From an uncultured Arachnia sp. (lineage in GTDB: Bacteria; Actinomycetota; Actinomycetes; Propionibacteriales; Propionibacteriaceae), in NCBI GenBank assembly GCA_947493705.1, contig CANLSH010000003.1, forward strand, positions 1-64,000: a stretch of DNA of 64,000 nt. Direction: 5' to 3'. Below, one piece after another: positions 35,865 to 46,172 of the stretch (position 1 is its first letter; each line of letters starts with the position of its first letter). Both the position numbers and the translations under genes were made by a program. The notes under the pieces were generated by a model that saw nothing but the letters and a program-made list of their open reading frames with translations, searched no databases and had not been told where the DNA came from.

Positions 35865-38800
35865 ATGCAGATGACGTCCCGGCCCGGGAAAGTGGGTCTC
35901 TATGACCCGGCCCATGAGCACGAAGCCTGTGGCATCGCCTTCGTGGCCAAGCTCGACGGCATCGCCCGTCATTCGATCGTCACCCAAGGGCTGGAAGCGC
36001 TGCGCAATCTGGACCACCGGGGAGCCACGGGTGCAGACGAGGCCGCCGGCGACGGCGCGGGCATTCTGCTGCAGGTGCCGGACCGCTTCCTGCGAAGCGT
36101 CGTTGATGCGAATCTTCCGGAAGCCGGCGCCTACGCCGTCGGACTGGCATTCCTTCCCGCCGACGCGAAGCGTCGCGAAGAGGTGAAGAAGCAGATCGAG
36201 GCCATCGCTGAGGAGGAGGATGTCGACGTCCTGGCGTGGCGAGAGGTAGCCGTCGAGACCGGAACGCTGTCGCCTGTCTCGATCGCGGTGATGCCCCACT
36301 TCGAGCATCTCGTCGTGGCGGGGCGGGGCGGCGAGGCAGAGATTGCGCTGGATCGGCTGATGTTCGGTCTGCGTCGCAGGGCCCAGCACGAGGCCGGTGT
36401 CCACTTCGCCTCCCTGAGTTCCCGCACGCTCGTCTACAAGGGCATGCTCACAACGGAGCAACTCGAAGAGGTGTTTCCGGAACTTCTGGATCCCACCATG
36501 GAGTCCGCGCTTGCACTGGTCCATTCCCGGTTCTCCACGAACACGTTCCCGTCGTGGGAGCTCGCTCATCCTTACCGCTACATCGCCCACAACGGTGAGA
36601 TCAACACCGTACGTGGCAACCGGAACTGGATGCGGGCGCGCGAGGCGTTGTTGATGAGCAACGACATCCCGGGCAACCTGGACAGGCTGTTCCCCATCTG
36701 CCAGCCGGGCGGATCCGACTCGGCTTCCTTCGATGAGGTGTTGGAACTCCTGCATCTCGGGGGACGCTCACTGCCACATGCCCTGCTCATGATGATCCCC
36801 GAGGCCTGGGAGGGCAACCCGTCCATGGACATCGAGCGTCGGGCGTTCTACGAGTACCACGCCGCGATCATGGAGCCGTGGGACGGCCCGGCCTGCATGA
36901 CGTTCACCGATGGCGCGATCATCGGCGCAACACTCGATCGCAATGGCCTGCGTCCCGGGCGCTACTGGGAAACCGCGGATGGCCTGGTGGTGTTCGCCTC
37001 CGAGTCCGGTGTCCTGCCCATTCCGCCGGGTGATGTCGTCGCCAAGGGTCGATTGCAGCCCGGCCGCATGCTGCTCGTGGACCTGAAGAAGCACCGCATC
37101 ATCGACGACGAGGAGATCAAGGGAGAACTGGCCGCCGAGCATCCCTATGGCGACTGGGTGGCGCGCAACAAGGTGGAGCTCGACAAGCTGCCGGGCCGAG
37201 CGCACATCGTTCACGGCCATGCGTCGGTGATCCGGCGACAACAGGTGTTCGGGTACACGCACGAGGAACTGCGTCTGGTCATCGCGCCCATGGCCAACGC
37301 CGGAACCGAATCCATCGGCTCCATGGGCACGGACACGCCCCTAGCAGTGCTCTCGGAGCGGCCGCGCCTGCTCTTCGACTACTTCGCACAGCTGTTCGCG
37401 CAGGTCACGAATCCGCCGCTGGATGCCATCCGTGAGGAATTGGTGACGTCGCTGACCACCAAGATCGGTCCTGAGCGCAACCTGTTGGATCCCGTGCCCG
37501 AGGCTGCCCACCTCATCACGATGAAGCAGCCAATCCTCAACTCGGAGCAACTCGCCAAGATCATTCGCCTCAACGACGGCACCGTTCCCGGCTATGCCAC
37601 GCACGTCGTGCGTGGCCTCTACAAGGTGGCGGGAGGTGGCAGAGCCCTGAAGGCTCGGCTCGACGAGTTGTGCAACGAGGTCTCCGCCGCCATTCGTGGC
37701 GGCGCCCGGGCCCTCGTACTGTCCGATCGTCATTCCACGCCCGGGTTGGCGCCCATTCCGTCGCTGCTGCTGACGGCCGCCATTCACCATCATCTCGTGA
37801 GGGAGAAGTCGCGTACCCAGGTGGGCATCGTCGTGGAGGCGGGCGACGTCCGCGAGGTCCACCACGTGGCCCTGCTGCTCGGCTACGGCGCGGCAGCCGT
37901 CAACCCCTACCTGGCGTTCGAGAGCGCCGAAGACATGGCGCGGCGCGAGATGTATGTGGAAGTGCTCCCGGAGCTCGCCATCGCCAACCTGACCAAGGCG
38001 CTGTCCAAGGGTGTGCTGAAGGTGATGAGCAAGATGGGCATCTCCACCGTCGCGTCCTACACCGGCGCCCAGGTCTTCGAGGCTCTCGGCCTCAGCCAGG
38101 AGCTTGTGGACGCTCACTTCACCGGCACCACGAGCCGCCTCGGTGGACTCGGTCTCACCGAAATCGCCGAGGAGGTGCACCGTCGTCACCAACGGGCCTA
38201 TCCCGCCGACGGCATCCCACTGGCCCACCGTGATCTCGCCGTGGGCGGCGACTACCAGTGGCGTCGCGAGGGCGAACCGCATATGTTTGATCCGGAGACC
38301 GTCTTCCGCCTGCAGCACGCCACCCGTAGTGGTCGCTACGAGGTGTTCCAGCGCTACACCTCGCTGGTGGATGACAACTCCGAGCGCCTCATGACGTTGC
38401 GCTCCATGCTCCGGTTCGCGGAGGGGCGCTCTCCCATCGATGTGGAGGAGGTGGAGCCGGCCAGTGAGATCGTGAAGCGGTTCTCCACCGGCGCCATGAG
38501 CTATGGCTCCATCTCCGCTGAGGCCCACGAGACTCTCGCGATCGCGATGAATGCGCTGGGTGCGCGGTCCAACACAGGCGAGGGTGGGGAGGATCCGGAA
38601 CGTCTGCATGATGATCGTCGACGCTCCGCCATCAAGCAGGTGGCCTCCGGCAGATTCGGCGTCACCAGCGAGTACCTGACCTGGGCCACCGACCTGCAGA
38701 TCAAAATGGCCCAGGGCGCCAAGCCGGGGGAGGGTGGACAGCTGCCCGGCCCCAAGGTCTACCCATGGGTGGCCAGGACGCGGCACTCCACGCCGGGCGT

Positions 38801-40382
38801 CGGCCTCATCTCGCCGCCCCCACATCATGACATCTACTCCATCGAGGACCTCAAACAGCTGATCCATGACCTCAAGTGCGCCAACCCGTCGGCACGGGTC
38901 CACGTGAAGCTCGTCAGCGAGGTGGGCGTCGGTACCGTGGCGGCGGGCGTCTCGAAGGCCAAGGCCGACGTGGTGCTGATCTCCGGCCACGACGGCGGCA
39001 CCGGAGCAGCACCCCTGACGTCGCTCAAACATGCCGGTGGTCCCTGGGAGTTGGGGTTGGCTGAGGCACAGCAGACCCTGCTGCTCAACGGTCTGCGCGA
39101 CCGCATTGTCGTGCAGTGCGACGGTCAGCTGAAGACGGGGCGCGACGTGGTCATGGCCATGCTGCTGGGCGCCGAGGAATTCGGCTTCGCCACGGCTCCG
39201 CTGGTGGTGAGCGGCTGCATCATGATGCGGGTGTGCCACAAGGACACTTGTCCGGTGGGCGTGGCCACACAGAACCCGGAGTTGCGTGCCAAGTTCACCG
39301 GAGACCCCGAACACGTCATGAACTTCTTCCAGTTCATGGCGCAGGAAGTCCGCGACATCCTGGCATCACTGGGATTCCGCTCCGTCGAGGAGGCCGTGGG
39401 CCGGGTGGATGCCCTCGACACCTCGCAGGCCGTGCGCCACTGGAAGACCCAGGGCCTGGATCTCGCCCCCATCCTGACGCGGATCGACGTGGACCATCCT
39501 CTGCACAACACAACACCCCAGAACCACGGGTTGGAGCACAAGCTGGACATGCGGCTGTTGGAGTTGGCTGCGCCAGCGCTGAAGCATGGTGAACAGGTGC
39601 GCCACACCGTCGCCGTACGCAACATCGACAGGACCGTCGGCACCATCGTGGGCCACGAGGTCACCCGGACGACAGACGGTGCGGGGCTGGAGCCGGGCAC
39701 CATCGAGTTCACCATGCCGGGCACCGGCGGGCAGAGTTTCGGTGCCTTCCTGCCACGCGGTATCACGCTGCGCCTGGTGGGGGATGCTTGCGACTACGTG
39801 GGCAAGGGGCTCTCCGGCGGGCGCATCGTCGTCGCGCCAGATCCCTCCAGCGCTTTCATCGCCGAGGAACAGGTGCTCGCGGGCAATGTCATCGGCTACG
39901 GCGCCACATCGGGTCAGCTCTTCCTGCGTGGCTTGGTGGGGGAGCGATTCTGCGTTCGCAATTCCGGTGCCACGGCCGTCGTCGAGGGGGTGGGCGACCA
40001 TGGCTGTGAGTACATGACGGGAGGCGAGGCGCTGATTCTGGGGCCCACCGGTCGCAACTTCGCCGCCGGCATGTCCGGTGGGCTCGCCTGGGTGCTGGAC
40101 CTGGATCCCGCCTGCCTCAACACCGAGTTCGTTGACGCCGTCGACATGGGCGTTGAAGACATCATCCGGGTGCGTCGACTGCTCGAAGAACACCGGCACG
40201 AGACGGCTTCCGCCGTCGCGGCGACACTCTTGATGCTCGACGACGCCTCACTCGCCACCCGCTTCACCAGAATCGAGCCTCGAGTCTGGGCACGGCTCAT
40301 GAAAGTCCGGGATCAGGCCAGAGCTGACGGGCACGACGACAACCAGACCACCCACCTCATGATGGAGGCCGCCAATGCCTGA
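35865..40382 (+). CDS. gltB: Glutamate synthase (NADPH-type) large subunit
   Basis: GltB makes glutamate from glutamine and 2-oxoglutarate. The 1505-residue protein has a 21-residue propeptide before the catalytic Cys22 ([11 protein letters not shown]), the glutamine amidotransferase domain, a central domain, the FMN synthase domain ([17 protein letters not shown]), the 3Fe-4S cluster motif [12 protein letters not shown] near residue 1120, and the C-terminal GxGxG domain ([20 protein letters not shown]). GGAGG site before the ATG. It overlaps gltD by 8 bases. The large open frame on the opposite strand is a shadow. Confidence 0.96.
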   Translation: MQMTSRPGKVGLYDPAHEHEACGIAFVAKLDGIARHSIVTQGLEALRNLDHRGATGADEAAGDGAGILLQVPDRFLRSVVDANLPEAGAYAVGLAFLPADAKRREEVKKQIEAIAEEEDVDVLAWREVAVETGTLSPVSIAVMPHFEHLVVAGRGGEAEIALDRLMFGLRRRAQHEAGVHFASLSSRTLVYKGMLTTEQLEEVFPELLDPTMESALALVHSRFSTNTFPSWELAHPYRYIAHNGEINTVRGNRNWMRAREALLMSNDIPGNLDRLFPICQPGGSDSASFDEVLELLHLGGRSLPHALLMMIPEAWEGNPSMDIERRAFYEYHAAIMEPWDGPACMTFTDGAIIGATLDRNGLRPGRYWETADGLVVFASESGVLPIPPGDVVAKGRLQPGRMLLVDLKKHRIIDDEEIKGELAAEHPYGDWVARNKVELDKLPGRAHIVHGHASVIRRQQVFGYTHEELRLVIAPMANAGTESIGSMGTDTPLAVLSERPRLLFDYFAQLFAQVTNPPLDAIREELVTSLTTKIGPERNLLDPVPEAAHLITMKQPILNSEQLAKIIRLNDGTVPGYATHVVRGLYKVAGGGRALKARLDELCNEVSAAIRGGARALVLSDRHSTPGLAPIPSLLLTAAIHHHLVREKSRTQVGIVVEAGDVREVHHVALLLGYGAAAVNPYLAFESAEDMARREMYVEVLPELAIANLTKALSKGVLKVMSKMGISTVASYTGAQVFEALGLSQELVDAHFTGTTSRLGGLGLTEIAEEVHRRHQRAYPADGIPLAHRDLAVGGDYQWRREGEPHMFDPETVFRLQHATRSGRYEVFQRYTSLVDDNSERLMTLRSMLRFAEGRSPIDVEEVEPASEIVKRFSTGAMSYGSISAEAHETLAIAMNALGARSNTGEGGEDPERLHDDRRRSAIKQVASGRFGVTSEYLTWATDLQIKMAQGAKPGEGGQLPGPKVYPWVARTRHSTPGVGLISPPPHHDIYSIEDLKQLIHDLKCANPSARVHVKLVSEVGVGTVAAGVSKAKADVVLISGHDGGTGAAPLTSLKHAGGPWELGLAEAQQTLLLNGLRDRIVVQCDGQLKTGRDVVMAMLLGAEEFGFATAPLVVSGCIMMRVCHKDTCPVGVATQNPELRAKFTGDPEHVMNFFQFMAQEVRDILASLGFRSVEEAVGRVDALDTSQAVRHWKTQGLDLAPILTRIDVDHPLHNTTPQNHGLEHKLDMRLLELAAPALKHGEQVRHTVAVRNIDRTVGTIVGHEVTRTTDGAGLEPGTIEFTMPGTGGQSFGAFLPRGITLRLVGDACDYVGKGLSGGRIVVAPDPSSAFIAEEQVLAGNVIGYGATSGQLFLRGLVGERFCVRNSGATAVVEGVGDHGCEYMTGGEALILGPTGRNFAAGMSGGLAWVLDLDPACLNTEFVDAVDMGVEDIIRVRRLLEEHRHETASAVAATLLMLDDASLATRFTRIEPRVWARLMKVRDQARADGHDDNQTTHLMMEAANA

Positions 40383-41838
40383 TCCCAAGGGATTCCTGAC
40401 CACGCCACGTGAAGTCGCGGATCGCCGCCCCGTGGACGAACGCGTCCACGACTGGCGTGAGGTCTATCCGGGCACCCCCGGGCGCGCTCTGCTGCCGATC
40501 ATCTCCAAGCAGGCCGGTCGCTGCATGGACTGTGGCATACCGTTCTGCCACACCGGTTGTCCATTGGGGAACCTGATCCCCGAGTGGAACGATCTTGTGT
40601 GGCGCGACGAATGGCAGCCGGCACTGGAGCGCCTGCACGCCACCAACAACTTCCCGGAGTTCACCGGCCGGTTGTGCCCGGCCCCCTGCGAAACGTCGTG
40701 CGTCGTCGGCATCAACGGGGACCCCGTCACCATCAAGAACGTTGAGGTGGCCATCATCGACAAGGCGTGGGATGACTCCCGTGTCGTGCCGCAGCAGCCC
40801 GAGTGGCACACAGACCGGACGGTGGCCGTGGTCGGCTCCGGACCGGCGGGTCTCGCGGTGGCGCAACAACTGACGCGCGCCGGGCACACCGTCGTGGTGC
40901 ATGAACGGGCCGATGCCATCGGTGGGTTGCTGCGCTACGGGATCCCCGAGTTCAAGATGGAAAAAGCGGTCCTGGACCGCCGTCTCAAGCAGATGGGCCT
41001 GGAAGGCACCCAGTTCAAGACCGGCGTTGCCATTGGGCGGGACATCACTGGTGGTGAACTGCTGGAGCGCTACGAGGCCGTCGTCCTCGCGATCGGCTCG
41101 ACGGTGGGCCGGGACCTGCCAGTGCCCGGGCGCGACCTGCGTGGCATTCACCAGGCCATGGAGTTCCTGCCCCAATCGAACAAGGTGGTGCTCGGCGGTG
41201 AGGTTCCTGAACAGATCACCGCGACGGGCAAAGATGTCGTGATCATCGGCGGCGGTGATACGGGCGCCGACTGCCTCGGGACATCGATCCGCCAGGAAGC
41301 GCGAAGCATCACGCAGCTTGAGATCATGCCGACGCCGCCGCAGCTGAGGCCCGAGAGTCAGCCCTGGCCCACATACCCGATGACGTTCAAGGTCAGTTCG
41401 GCACACGAGGAGGGTGGGGACCGGATCTACGCCGTTTCCACGACCCGCTTCGTGGGCGATGACGACGGCAACGTCGCTGGTCTGGATCTGAGCGAGGTGC
41501 GCTTCGAGGCCGGAAAGTTCGTTCCCGTGGAGGGCTCCGACCGGCACATCCCTGCGCAACTCGTGCTGCTGGCGATGGGGTTCTCCGGTCCGGAGAAGAC
41601 GATCGCCGAACAGCTGGGTGTTGAACTTGATGAGAGGGGCAACATCGCTCGGGACGACAATTTCGCCACCAACGTGCCCGGCGTCTTTGCATGTGGCGAC
41701 GCGGGTCGAGGTCAGTCGCTGATCGTGTGGGCCATCGCGGAGGGGCGCTCAGCCGCCCGGGGTGTGGACGAGTTCCTCTCGGGCAGCTCCAAGCTGCCGC
41801 GGCCGATAGGACCGAGCGATCGTCAGCTGATGGCCTGA
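40375..41838 (+). CDS. gltD: Glutamate synthase small subunit
   Basis: GltD takes electrons from NAD(P)H and passes them to GltB. The 487-residue product has N-terminal 4Fe-4S cysteines ([14 protein letters not shown] from residue 49 and CPAPCETSC near 102), an FAD-binding GSGPAG motif near residue 155, and an NAD(P) motif [12 protein letters not shown], with the C-terminal [13 protein letters not shown]. Normal length and order, coupled to gltB. Confidence 0.96.
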   Translation: MPDPKGFLTTPREVADRRPVDERVHDWREVYPGTPGRALLPIISKQAGRCMDCGIPFCHTGCPLGNLIPEWNDLVWRDEWQPALERLHATNNFPEFTGRLCPAPCETSCVVGINGDPVTIKNVEVAIIDKAWDDSRVVPQQPEWHTDRTVAVVGSGPAGLAVAQQLTRAGHTVVVHERADAIGGLLRYGIPEFKMEKAVLDRRLKQMGLEGTQFKTGVAIGRDITGGELLERYEAVVLAIGSTVGRDLPVPGRDLRGIHQAMEFLPQSNKVVLGGEVPEQITATGKDVVIIGGGDTGADCLGTSIRQEARSITQLEIMPTPPQLRPESQPWPTYPMTFKVSSAHEEGGDRIYAVSTTRFVGDDDGNVAGLDLSEVRFEAGKFVPVEGSDRHIPAQLVLLAMGFSGPEKTIAEQLGVELDERGNIARDDNFATNVPGVFACGDAGRGQSLIVWAIAEGRSAARGVDEFLSGSSKLPRPIGPSDRQLMA

Positions 41839-41875
41839 TGAGCTGATTGCGCTAAGTGTTCGGTTCGGGCGCGCA

Positions 41876-41907
41876 GACCAACCATTGCCAAACAGTTAAC
41901 GCGAGCA
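41876..41907. repeat. Palindromic intergenic repeat, copy 3
   Basis: AACCATTGCCAAACAGTT with the same GACCAACC...TTAACGCGA flanks as the copies at 32.6 kb. It lies after gltD. Confidence 0.65.
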
Positions 41908-41988
41908 AGGAACTGATCAGCCGGTCATGCGAGGGTAGTAGCCTGCTCTCTGTCCGGTACCCGGCCCATACGGAATAGGACTCCTCAG

Positions 41989-43560
41989 TTGCTTGACCTG
42001 CTCACCGCCTCACCACTGCTGACGATCCTCCTCGTGGTGGCTCTGGGGGCTGCCGTGGGAGTGATCCCGTTCGGCCCGTTGCGCTTCGGCGCAGCGGGCG
42101 CGCTCTTCGTCGGTCTGGCATTCGGGGCGTGGGAGCCAGCGCTGGGGGAGGGACTCGGCCTCGTGTCCTCGCTGGGACTGGCCTTGTTCGTCTACACGGT
42201 GGGCATTGCTGCTGGCGAGACGTTTTTCGCCGACCTGCGCAAACAGCTTCCGCTCATGGGTCTCGGCATCGCCATCATCGCGGCCGTCGCGACCGTCGCC
42301 GTCCTGGTTGGGAGTGCTCTCGGCCTCGGCTCGCCCCTGATCGCAGGTGTTCTTGCCGGTGCCCTGACTTCCACCCCTGCACTGGCGGCCGCAACCGAAG
42401 CGACGGGGAGCCCGGACGCAGCGGTCGGGTATTCCCTTGGATACCCAGTGGGTGTCATCCTTGCGATCATCGCCGTCGCGATGGTCGTGTCCAAGCAATG
42501 GCCCGGAGCCAAGGACTCGGCGCCGCCCAGCGCTGACGGCCTGGTGGCGGAATCCGTACATGTCGAGCGCGCAACGGCCCTGAGAGATGTGCCCGGCTGG
42601 GTCAACGAGACGATCAAGATGAGCTACCTGATTCGGGATGGCCATACCCGCGTACTGGCGCCCGGCGAGGACATCCATCCGGGTGACCAGGTTCTTGTGA
42701 TTGGCGATCCGGAGCCGGTTGATGAGGCCGTGGGCTTTCTCGGCCACAGGATGGAGCGAGAACTCACCTCGGATCGCGATGCAGTCGACTTCAAGCGCTT
42801 GGTGGTGAGCTCGCCCTCCATCGCGGGCCGCACCGTGGCGGAACTGAATCTACCCAGCCAGTACGGAGGCGTCCTGACTCGCGTCCGGCGCGGTGACACC
42901 GACCTCCTGGCGCGCGACAACCTGGTTCTACAGCTCGGCGACCGCGTCCTCGCTGTGGCGCCCCAGGGTGAACTCAGGGCCCTGACCAAGTACTTCGGTG
43001 ACTCCGAACGTCGGGTATCAGAAGTTGATGCTCTCGCCCTCGGCCTGGGTATGGTGCTCGGCCTTCTGCTCGGGGCAGTGACGGTCCCGCTACCCGGCGG
43101 TGGGGAGTTCTCGCTGGGACCGGCCGCCGGACCGCTGATTGTGGGGATGGTGTTGGGAGCCGTTCACCGGAGTGGGCCCCTGATCTGGCAGATGCCGCTC
43201 TCGGTGAACCTCACCATCCGACAGCTCGGGCTGCTGTTGTTTCTTGCCACGGTGGGGTTGTCCTCCGGAGATATGTTCGCCGACCAAGCACTCACTTCCA
43301 CGGGCCTTCGTGCGGGCGTGTTGTCAGCTGTCATCGTGGTTGTATCGGCCGTCGCGTTCCTGGGCGGCGCCCGGCTCCTGGGGCTCAGTGCGCAACGAGG
43401 GGCCGGCGGTTTCGCCGGCTACATTGGCCAGCCAGCCATCCTGTCCTTTGCCACGGGACGGGTCAGCGATGAACGCATCGATGCTGGGTATGCGGCACTG
43501 TTCGCGCTGGGCATCATCGCCAAGATCATCGCCGTCCAAGTGATCGGGGCGCTCGGCTGA
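41989..43560 (+). CDS. AspT/YidE family transporter with TrkA-C domains
   Basis: This is a 523-residue inner-membrane protein of the aspartate:alanine exchanger (AAE) family. Two blocks of about five membrane spans flank two cytosolic RCK/TrkA-C regions (roughly residues 200-340; for example VLAPGEDIHPGDQVLVIGDP and ARDNLVLQLGDRVLAV). Family motifs include TSTPALAAATEATG and GYSLGYPVGVI. The start is TTG 41989 (LDLLTASPLL). The substrate, probably an organic acid or amino acid, cannot be read from sequence. Confidence 0.85.
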   Translation: MLDLLTASPLLTILLVVALGAAVGVIPFGPLRFGAAGALFVGLAFGAWEPALGEGLGLVSSLGLALFVYTVGIAAGETFFADLRKQLPLMGLGIAIIAAVATVAVLVGSALGLGSPLIAGVLAGALTSTPALAAATEATGSPDAAVGYSLGYPVGVILAIIAVAMVVSKQWPGAKDSAPPSADGLVAESVHVERATALRDVPGWVNETIKMSYLIRDGHTRVLAPGEDIHPGDQVLVIGDPEPVDEAVGFLGHRMERELTSDRDAVDFKRLVVSSPSIAGRTVAELNLPSQYGGVLTRVRRGDTDLLARDNLVLQLGDRVLAVAPQGELRALTKYFGDSERRVSEVDALALGLGMVLGLLLGAVTVPLPGGGEFSLGPAAGPLIVGMVLGAVHRSGPLIWQMPLSVNLTIRQLGLLLFLATVGLSSGDMFADQALTSTGLRAGVLSAVIVVVSAVAFLGGARLLGLSAQRGAGGFAGYIGQPAILSFATGRVSDERIDAGYAALFALGIIAKIIAVQVIGALG

Positions 43561-43603
43561 TTCACACGGGGCCAACCATTCTCTGTACTGCTTGGGGTCA
43601 CCA

Positions 43604-43996
43604 CTATGTGAGGGTGCGCAGGCCCGGCAGCTCCAACAACTTGCGATCGACGGTGACCAGCGTTGCGTCCTCGAGGATCGCCTGGCTTGCCAGCAGTCGA
43701 TCAAACGGATCGCGATGTTCCCACTGCAGTGAGCCCGCAAGCGTTGCATGGCGGCTCGTCACGTCCAGCTCCACGGCGCCCAGCCCTGCAACGCGCGATT
43801 CCCAGGATTCGAGCAGACCGGGCACGGTGAGCTTGCCGATGCGCACCTTGGTTGCCACCTCCAGTGCACTGACGGCTGATACGAGCAATGCGTTTTTCCG
43901 GCTTGCCATTGGTGTGCGGATTCGCTCGTCGATCCGCTCGGGGGCTGCGAGAAGCCACAGGAAGATGTGGGTATCGAGGAGAAACTTCACTCCCAT
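43604..43996 (-). CDS. PIN-domain toxin, VapC type
   Basis: This 130-residue PIN nuclease probably cleaves RNA. The acidic site is complete: Asp8 (LLDTHIFLWLL), Glu46 (SALEVATK), Asp96 and Asp99 (RDPFDRLLA) and Asp117 (TVDRKL). It starts 10 bases inside the end of the antitoxin gene, the usual antitoxin-first arrangement. The cognate antitoxin is of the Phd/YefM type. Confidence 0.92.
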   Translation of the reverse strand: MGVKFLLDTHIFLWLLAAPERIDERIRTPMASRKNALLVSAVSALEVATKVRIGKLTVPGLLESWESRVAGLGAVELDVTSRHATLAGSLQWEHRDPFDRLLASQAILEDATLVTVDRKLLELPGLRTLT

Positions 43997-44205
43997 GCGG
44001 CAAGCTCTTCTTCAGGCAGGGCAGCGTCGAAATCGTCGGGAATCTCGAAATTCATCTGCCCGAATATGCGGTCCGCAGGCTCGACGATCGGTACCAACCT
44101 GACGGTTGGTTCTCCGGACCTGGCGATGATGATTTCCTCACCCTGCTCGCTACGCAGGATGAGGTCAGAGAGGTGGGTCTTGGCCTGCTGGATATTGATT
44201 TGCAC
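43987..44205 (-). CDS. Phd/YefM family antitoxin
   Basis: This 72-residue protein neutralises the PIN toxin and probably represses its own promoter. It has the family start (INIQQAKTHLSDLILR) and the EEIIIARSGEPTVRLVP block, then an acidic tail that likely covers the toxin. GTG 44205 has an AGGAGG site seven bases upstream; an ATG at 44223 would be longer. Confidence 0.9.
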   Translation of the reverse strand: MQINIQQAKTHLSDLILRSEQGEEIIIARSGEPTVRLVPIVEPADRIFGQMNFEIPDDFDAALPEEELAAWE

Positions 44206-44279
44206 AGTGATGCCTCCTCTCACCAGACTAGCCTGGTCTGGTCAGCTTGACCAGAGTGTTCCGACGAACTCATAAAGCG

Positions 44280-45376
44280 CTATACGGCAGCTTTCTCGCT
44301 TGCCGGTGAGCCGGGTAGTTTGTAGGCCCACGGCGCGATGGTGTGGCTGCGATCGTAGATGAACGTGCTGAGTGCCACGAGCACAATGACGATGAACGGC
44401 ACCAGAAGGGTTGTGGTTCCAGCTGTCAACGGCGTCAGCGGTGGTACGACCAGAACCAGGAGCGTCACAGCCAGTGGATGGACCAGGTAGATGGGCAGGG
44501 TGCGTTCGGCGAGATAGCGGCCCAGCCGACGCACCGCTTCCAGGCGCGACGCCAGGCGGCTCAGCCCCAGCGCCACAGTGATACCCAAAAGAGTCAGCAA
44601 CGGCGTGAGGTTCGCTCGTCTGAGACCCAATTCCAACAACTCAGGGGGCAGGTTCAATTCCTCGCCGCTGTAGTAGCGAGCGACGATCGGCACATACAGG
44701 ACAGCGGCAATGATCATCACGAGGGCCGGCACCTTCGCCCATCGTTCCACCAACGGTCGCAGAAAAGCTCCCACCGAAAACCAGACGAAGAATTGGCAGT
44801 AGCGGATCACCAGAAGCATGGCGTCATTGCCCACCGGGTATCCCACGTCTCGTGGCATATCCCCAGCGAGGATGTAAAGAACTATTGATCCGCCAATCAC
44901 GAGCACTGGCAGACGTCGTAGACACTTCGCCGTGACGAAGAACAGCATCAGAAGTGGTAAATACCAGTAGAAGCCCCCGAAAGTGAGCGTCCAGGACAGG
45001 GCTCGTACGGTGAATACGCCAAACGCCTGCGGCGCGTACGCCCAGGCGTAGAGCGCAGCAATGGCGACGGTCCAGAGCCAGAACGTCCAGAGGTGATCCA
45101 ATATGCGGGGGCGCAGGATGCGGCGCCAGGGCCGTTGCAAGGCACGTGTGGCCAGTACCCCGGAGACCAGGAAGAACAGCGGCATCCGCACCGGCAGTAG
45201 CCACGTGCTCTGCAGGCCCCAGAAATGGGAGGCGTAGTCACACCCCTGGCCAAATTGGTCAGACCCGTCAGCGACACGTGGTACACGACAACGAGCACGA
45301 CGGCGAGAGCTTTCGCCGTGTCTGCCCACTGGAGACGGTCGTTTGGCACACCTGTGAAGGTATCAGCGCGGTACAT
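44280..45376 (-). pseudogene. Acyltransferase 3 family membrane protein with a frameshift
   Basis: The reading begins at ATG 45376 (MYRADTFTGVPNDRLQWADT, then AVVLVVVYHVSLTGL) and breaks near 45237-45243. The other frame then continues DYASHFWGLQSTW and MPLFFLVSGVLATRALQRPW, with eight or more membrane spans to the end. The catalytic-type His lies in the first segment (YHVSL). Adding one G in GTGACTAC (minus strand) joins the frames as GVDYASHFWG. It would have transferred acyl groups to a cell-surface glycan or lipid. A sequencing error is possible. Confidence 0.8.
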
Positions 45377-45404
45377 GCCAGCCATTCCCACACACCGACT
45401 ACGC

Positions 45405-45695
45405 TCAGGCCCCGTGTGCCACCGCAAACCCCCATGCGCGACCCCACTGAAATCCGATGGCCAGACCAGTGAGGGCGAGCCCGACGGCGGCCAGGCAAGC
45501 CGCCACGACCCGTTGCGCATGGTATCCGGGGCTCGTTGCCGTCAGAACGACGTCGTCGGGGAACGGCTCGTAGCTGAACCAATCGAAACTGACGGCGTCG
45601 GTTGGTGCGGTGAACCACACGAGAATCCCTGCGACGAGGAAGACAGCAGCGGCTATTGCCATGATGGGCACCGGGTCCCTCACGGACGACTGCAC
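45405..45695 (-). CDS. Small membrane protein of unknown function
   Basis: This 96-residue protein has two membrane spans (MAIAAAVFLVAGILVWF and VVAACLAAVGLALTGLAIGF) separated by an acidic, aromatic outside loop. GTG 45695 has a GAGGTGG site; the longer frame to 46475 has no protein character. I do not recognise the family. It lies just upstream of the acyltransferase pseudogene on the same strand. Confidence 0.6.
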   Translation of the reverse strand: MQSSVRDPVPIMAIAAAVFLVAGILVWFTAPTDAVSFDWFSYEPFPDDVVLTATSPGYHAQRVVAACLAAVGLALTGLAIGFQWGRAWGFAVAHGA

Positions 45696-45833
45696 GAACC
45701 CACCTCGTTCCGGAACGGAGAACCCATTTTCAGATCTGACGCTATCCCATTGACCCCACACCGTTGCCGCTGCTGCTGGTGGAGCGATAATGGGCCCGTC
45801 CCCTGATGCCGTGAGTGACGAGAGGAGTTGACA

Positions 45834-46028
45834 ATGAGGACAGCAGTCACACTCGACGAACACCTTCTGGCCAAGGCGGCAGAGCTCACAGGTAGAACCG
45901 ATGAATCCGTTCTTCTGCGGATGGGTCTGGAGGCGCTGGTGGAGCGGGAGAGCGCTCGTCAGCTGAGTCTGTTGGGCGGTTGCGATCCGACGGCGACTGC
46001 CGCTCCCAGGTCCAGTGCACATCGATGA
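45834..46028 (+). CDS. VapB family antitoxin without its toxin
   Basis: This 64-residue protein matches VapB/DUF2191 antitoxins: ribbon-helix-helix MRTAVTLDEHLLAKAAELTG and the C-terminal LGGCDPTATAAPR pattern. It has a GAGAGGAG site. The usual vapC partner should begin overlapping its stop. At 46024 an ATG reads MILV, the common VapC opening, but the reading then departs (MILVLQKALRV) and no PIN domain follows before dnaE. The toxin appears deleted after four codons. Confidence 0.8.
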   Translation: MRTAVTLDEHLLAKAAELTGRTDESVLLRMGLEALVERESARQLSLLGGCDPTATAAPRSSAHR

Positions 46029-46172
46029 TTTTGGTGCTGCAGAAAGCACTGCGGGTGACTGCACGGATTCCGGAGTGGGCTCCGACAGCGGCAGAGAGCC
46101 AGTGCCGGTTTCGTCGGGGCGTGGCGGTAGGGTGGGGCCTCGTTCGCATGGTGAGTGAAGGGAAGCCCCGAG

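Noticed and set aside
37341-39314. A 657-codon open frame on the minus strand
   Set aside because: It lies wholly antisense to gltB, which has full domain evidence; high-GC coding DNA commonly leaves the opposite strand open.
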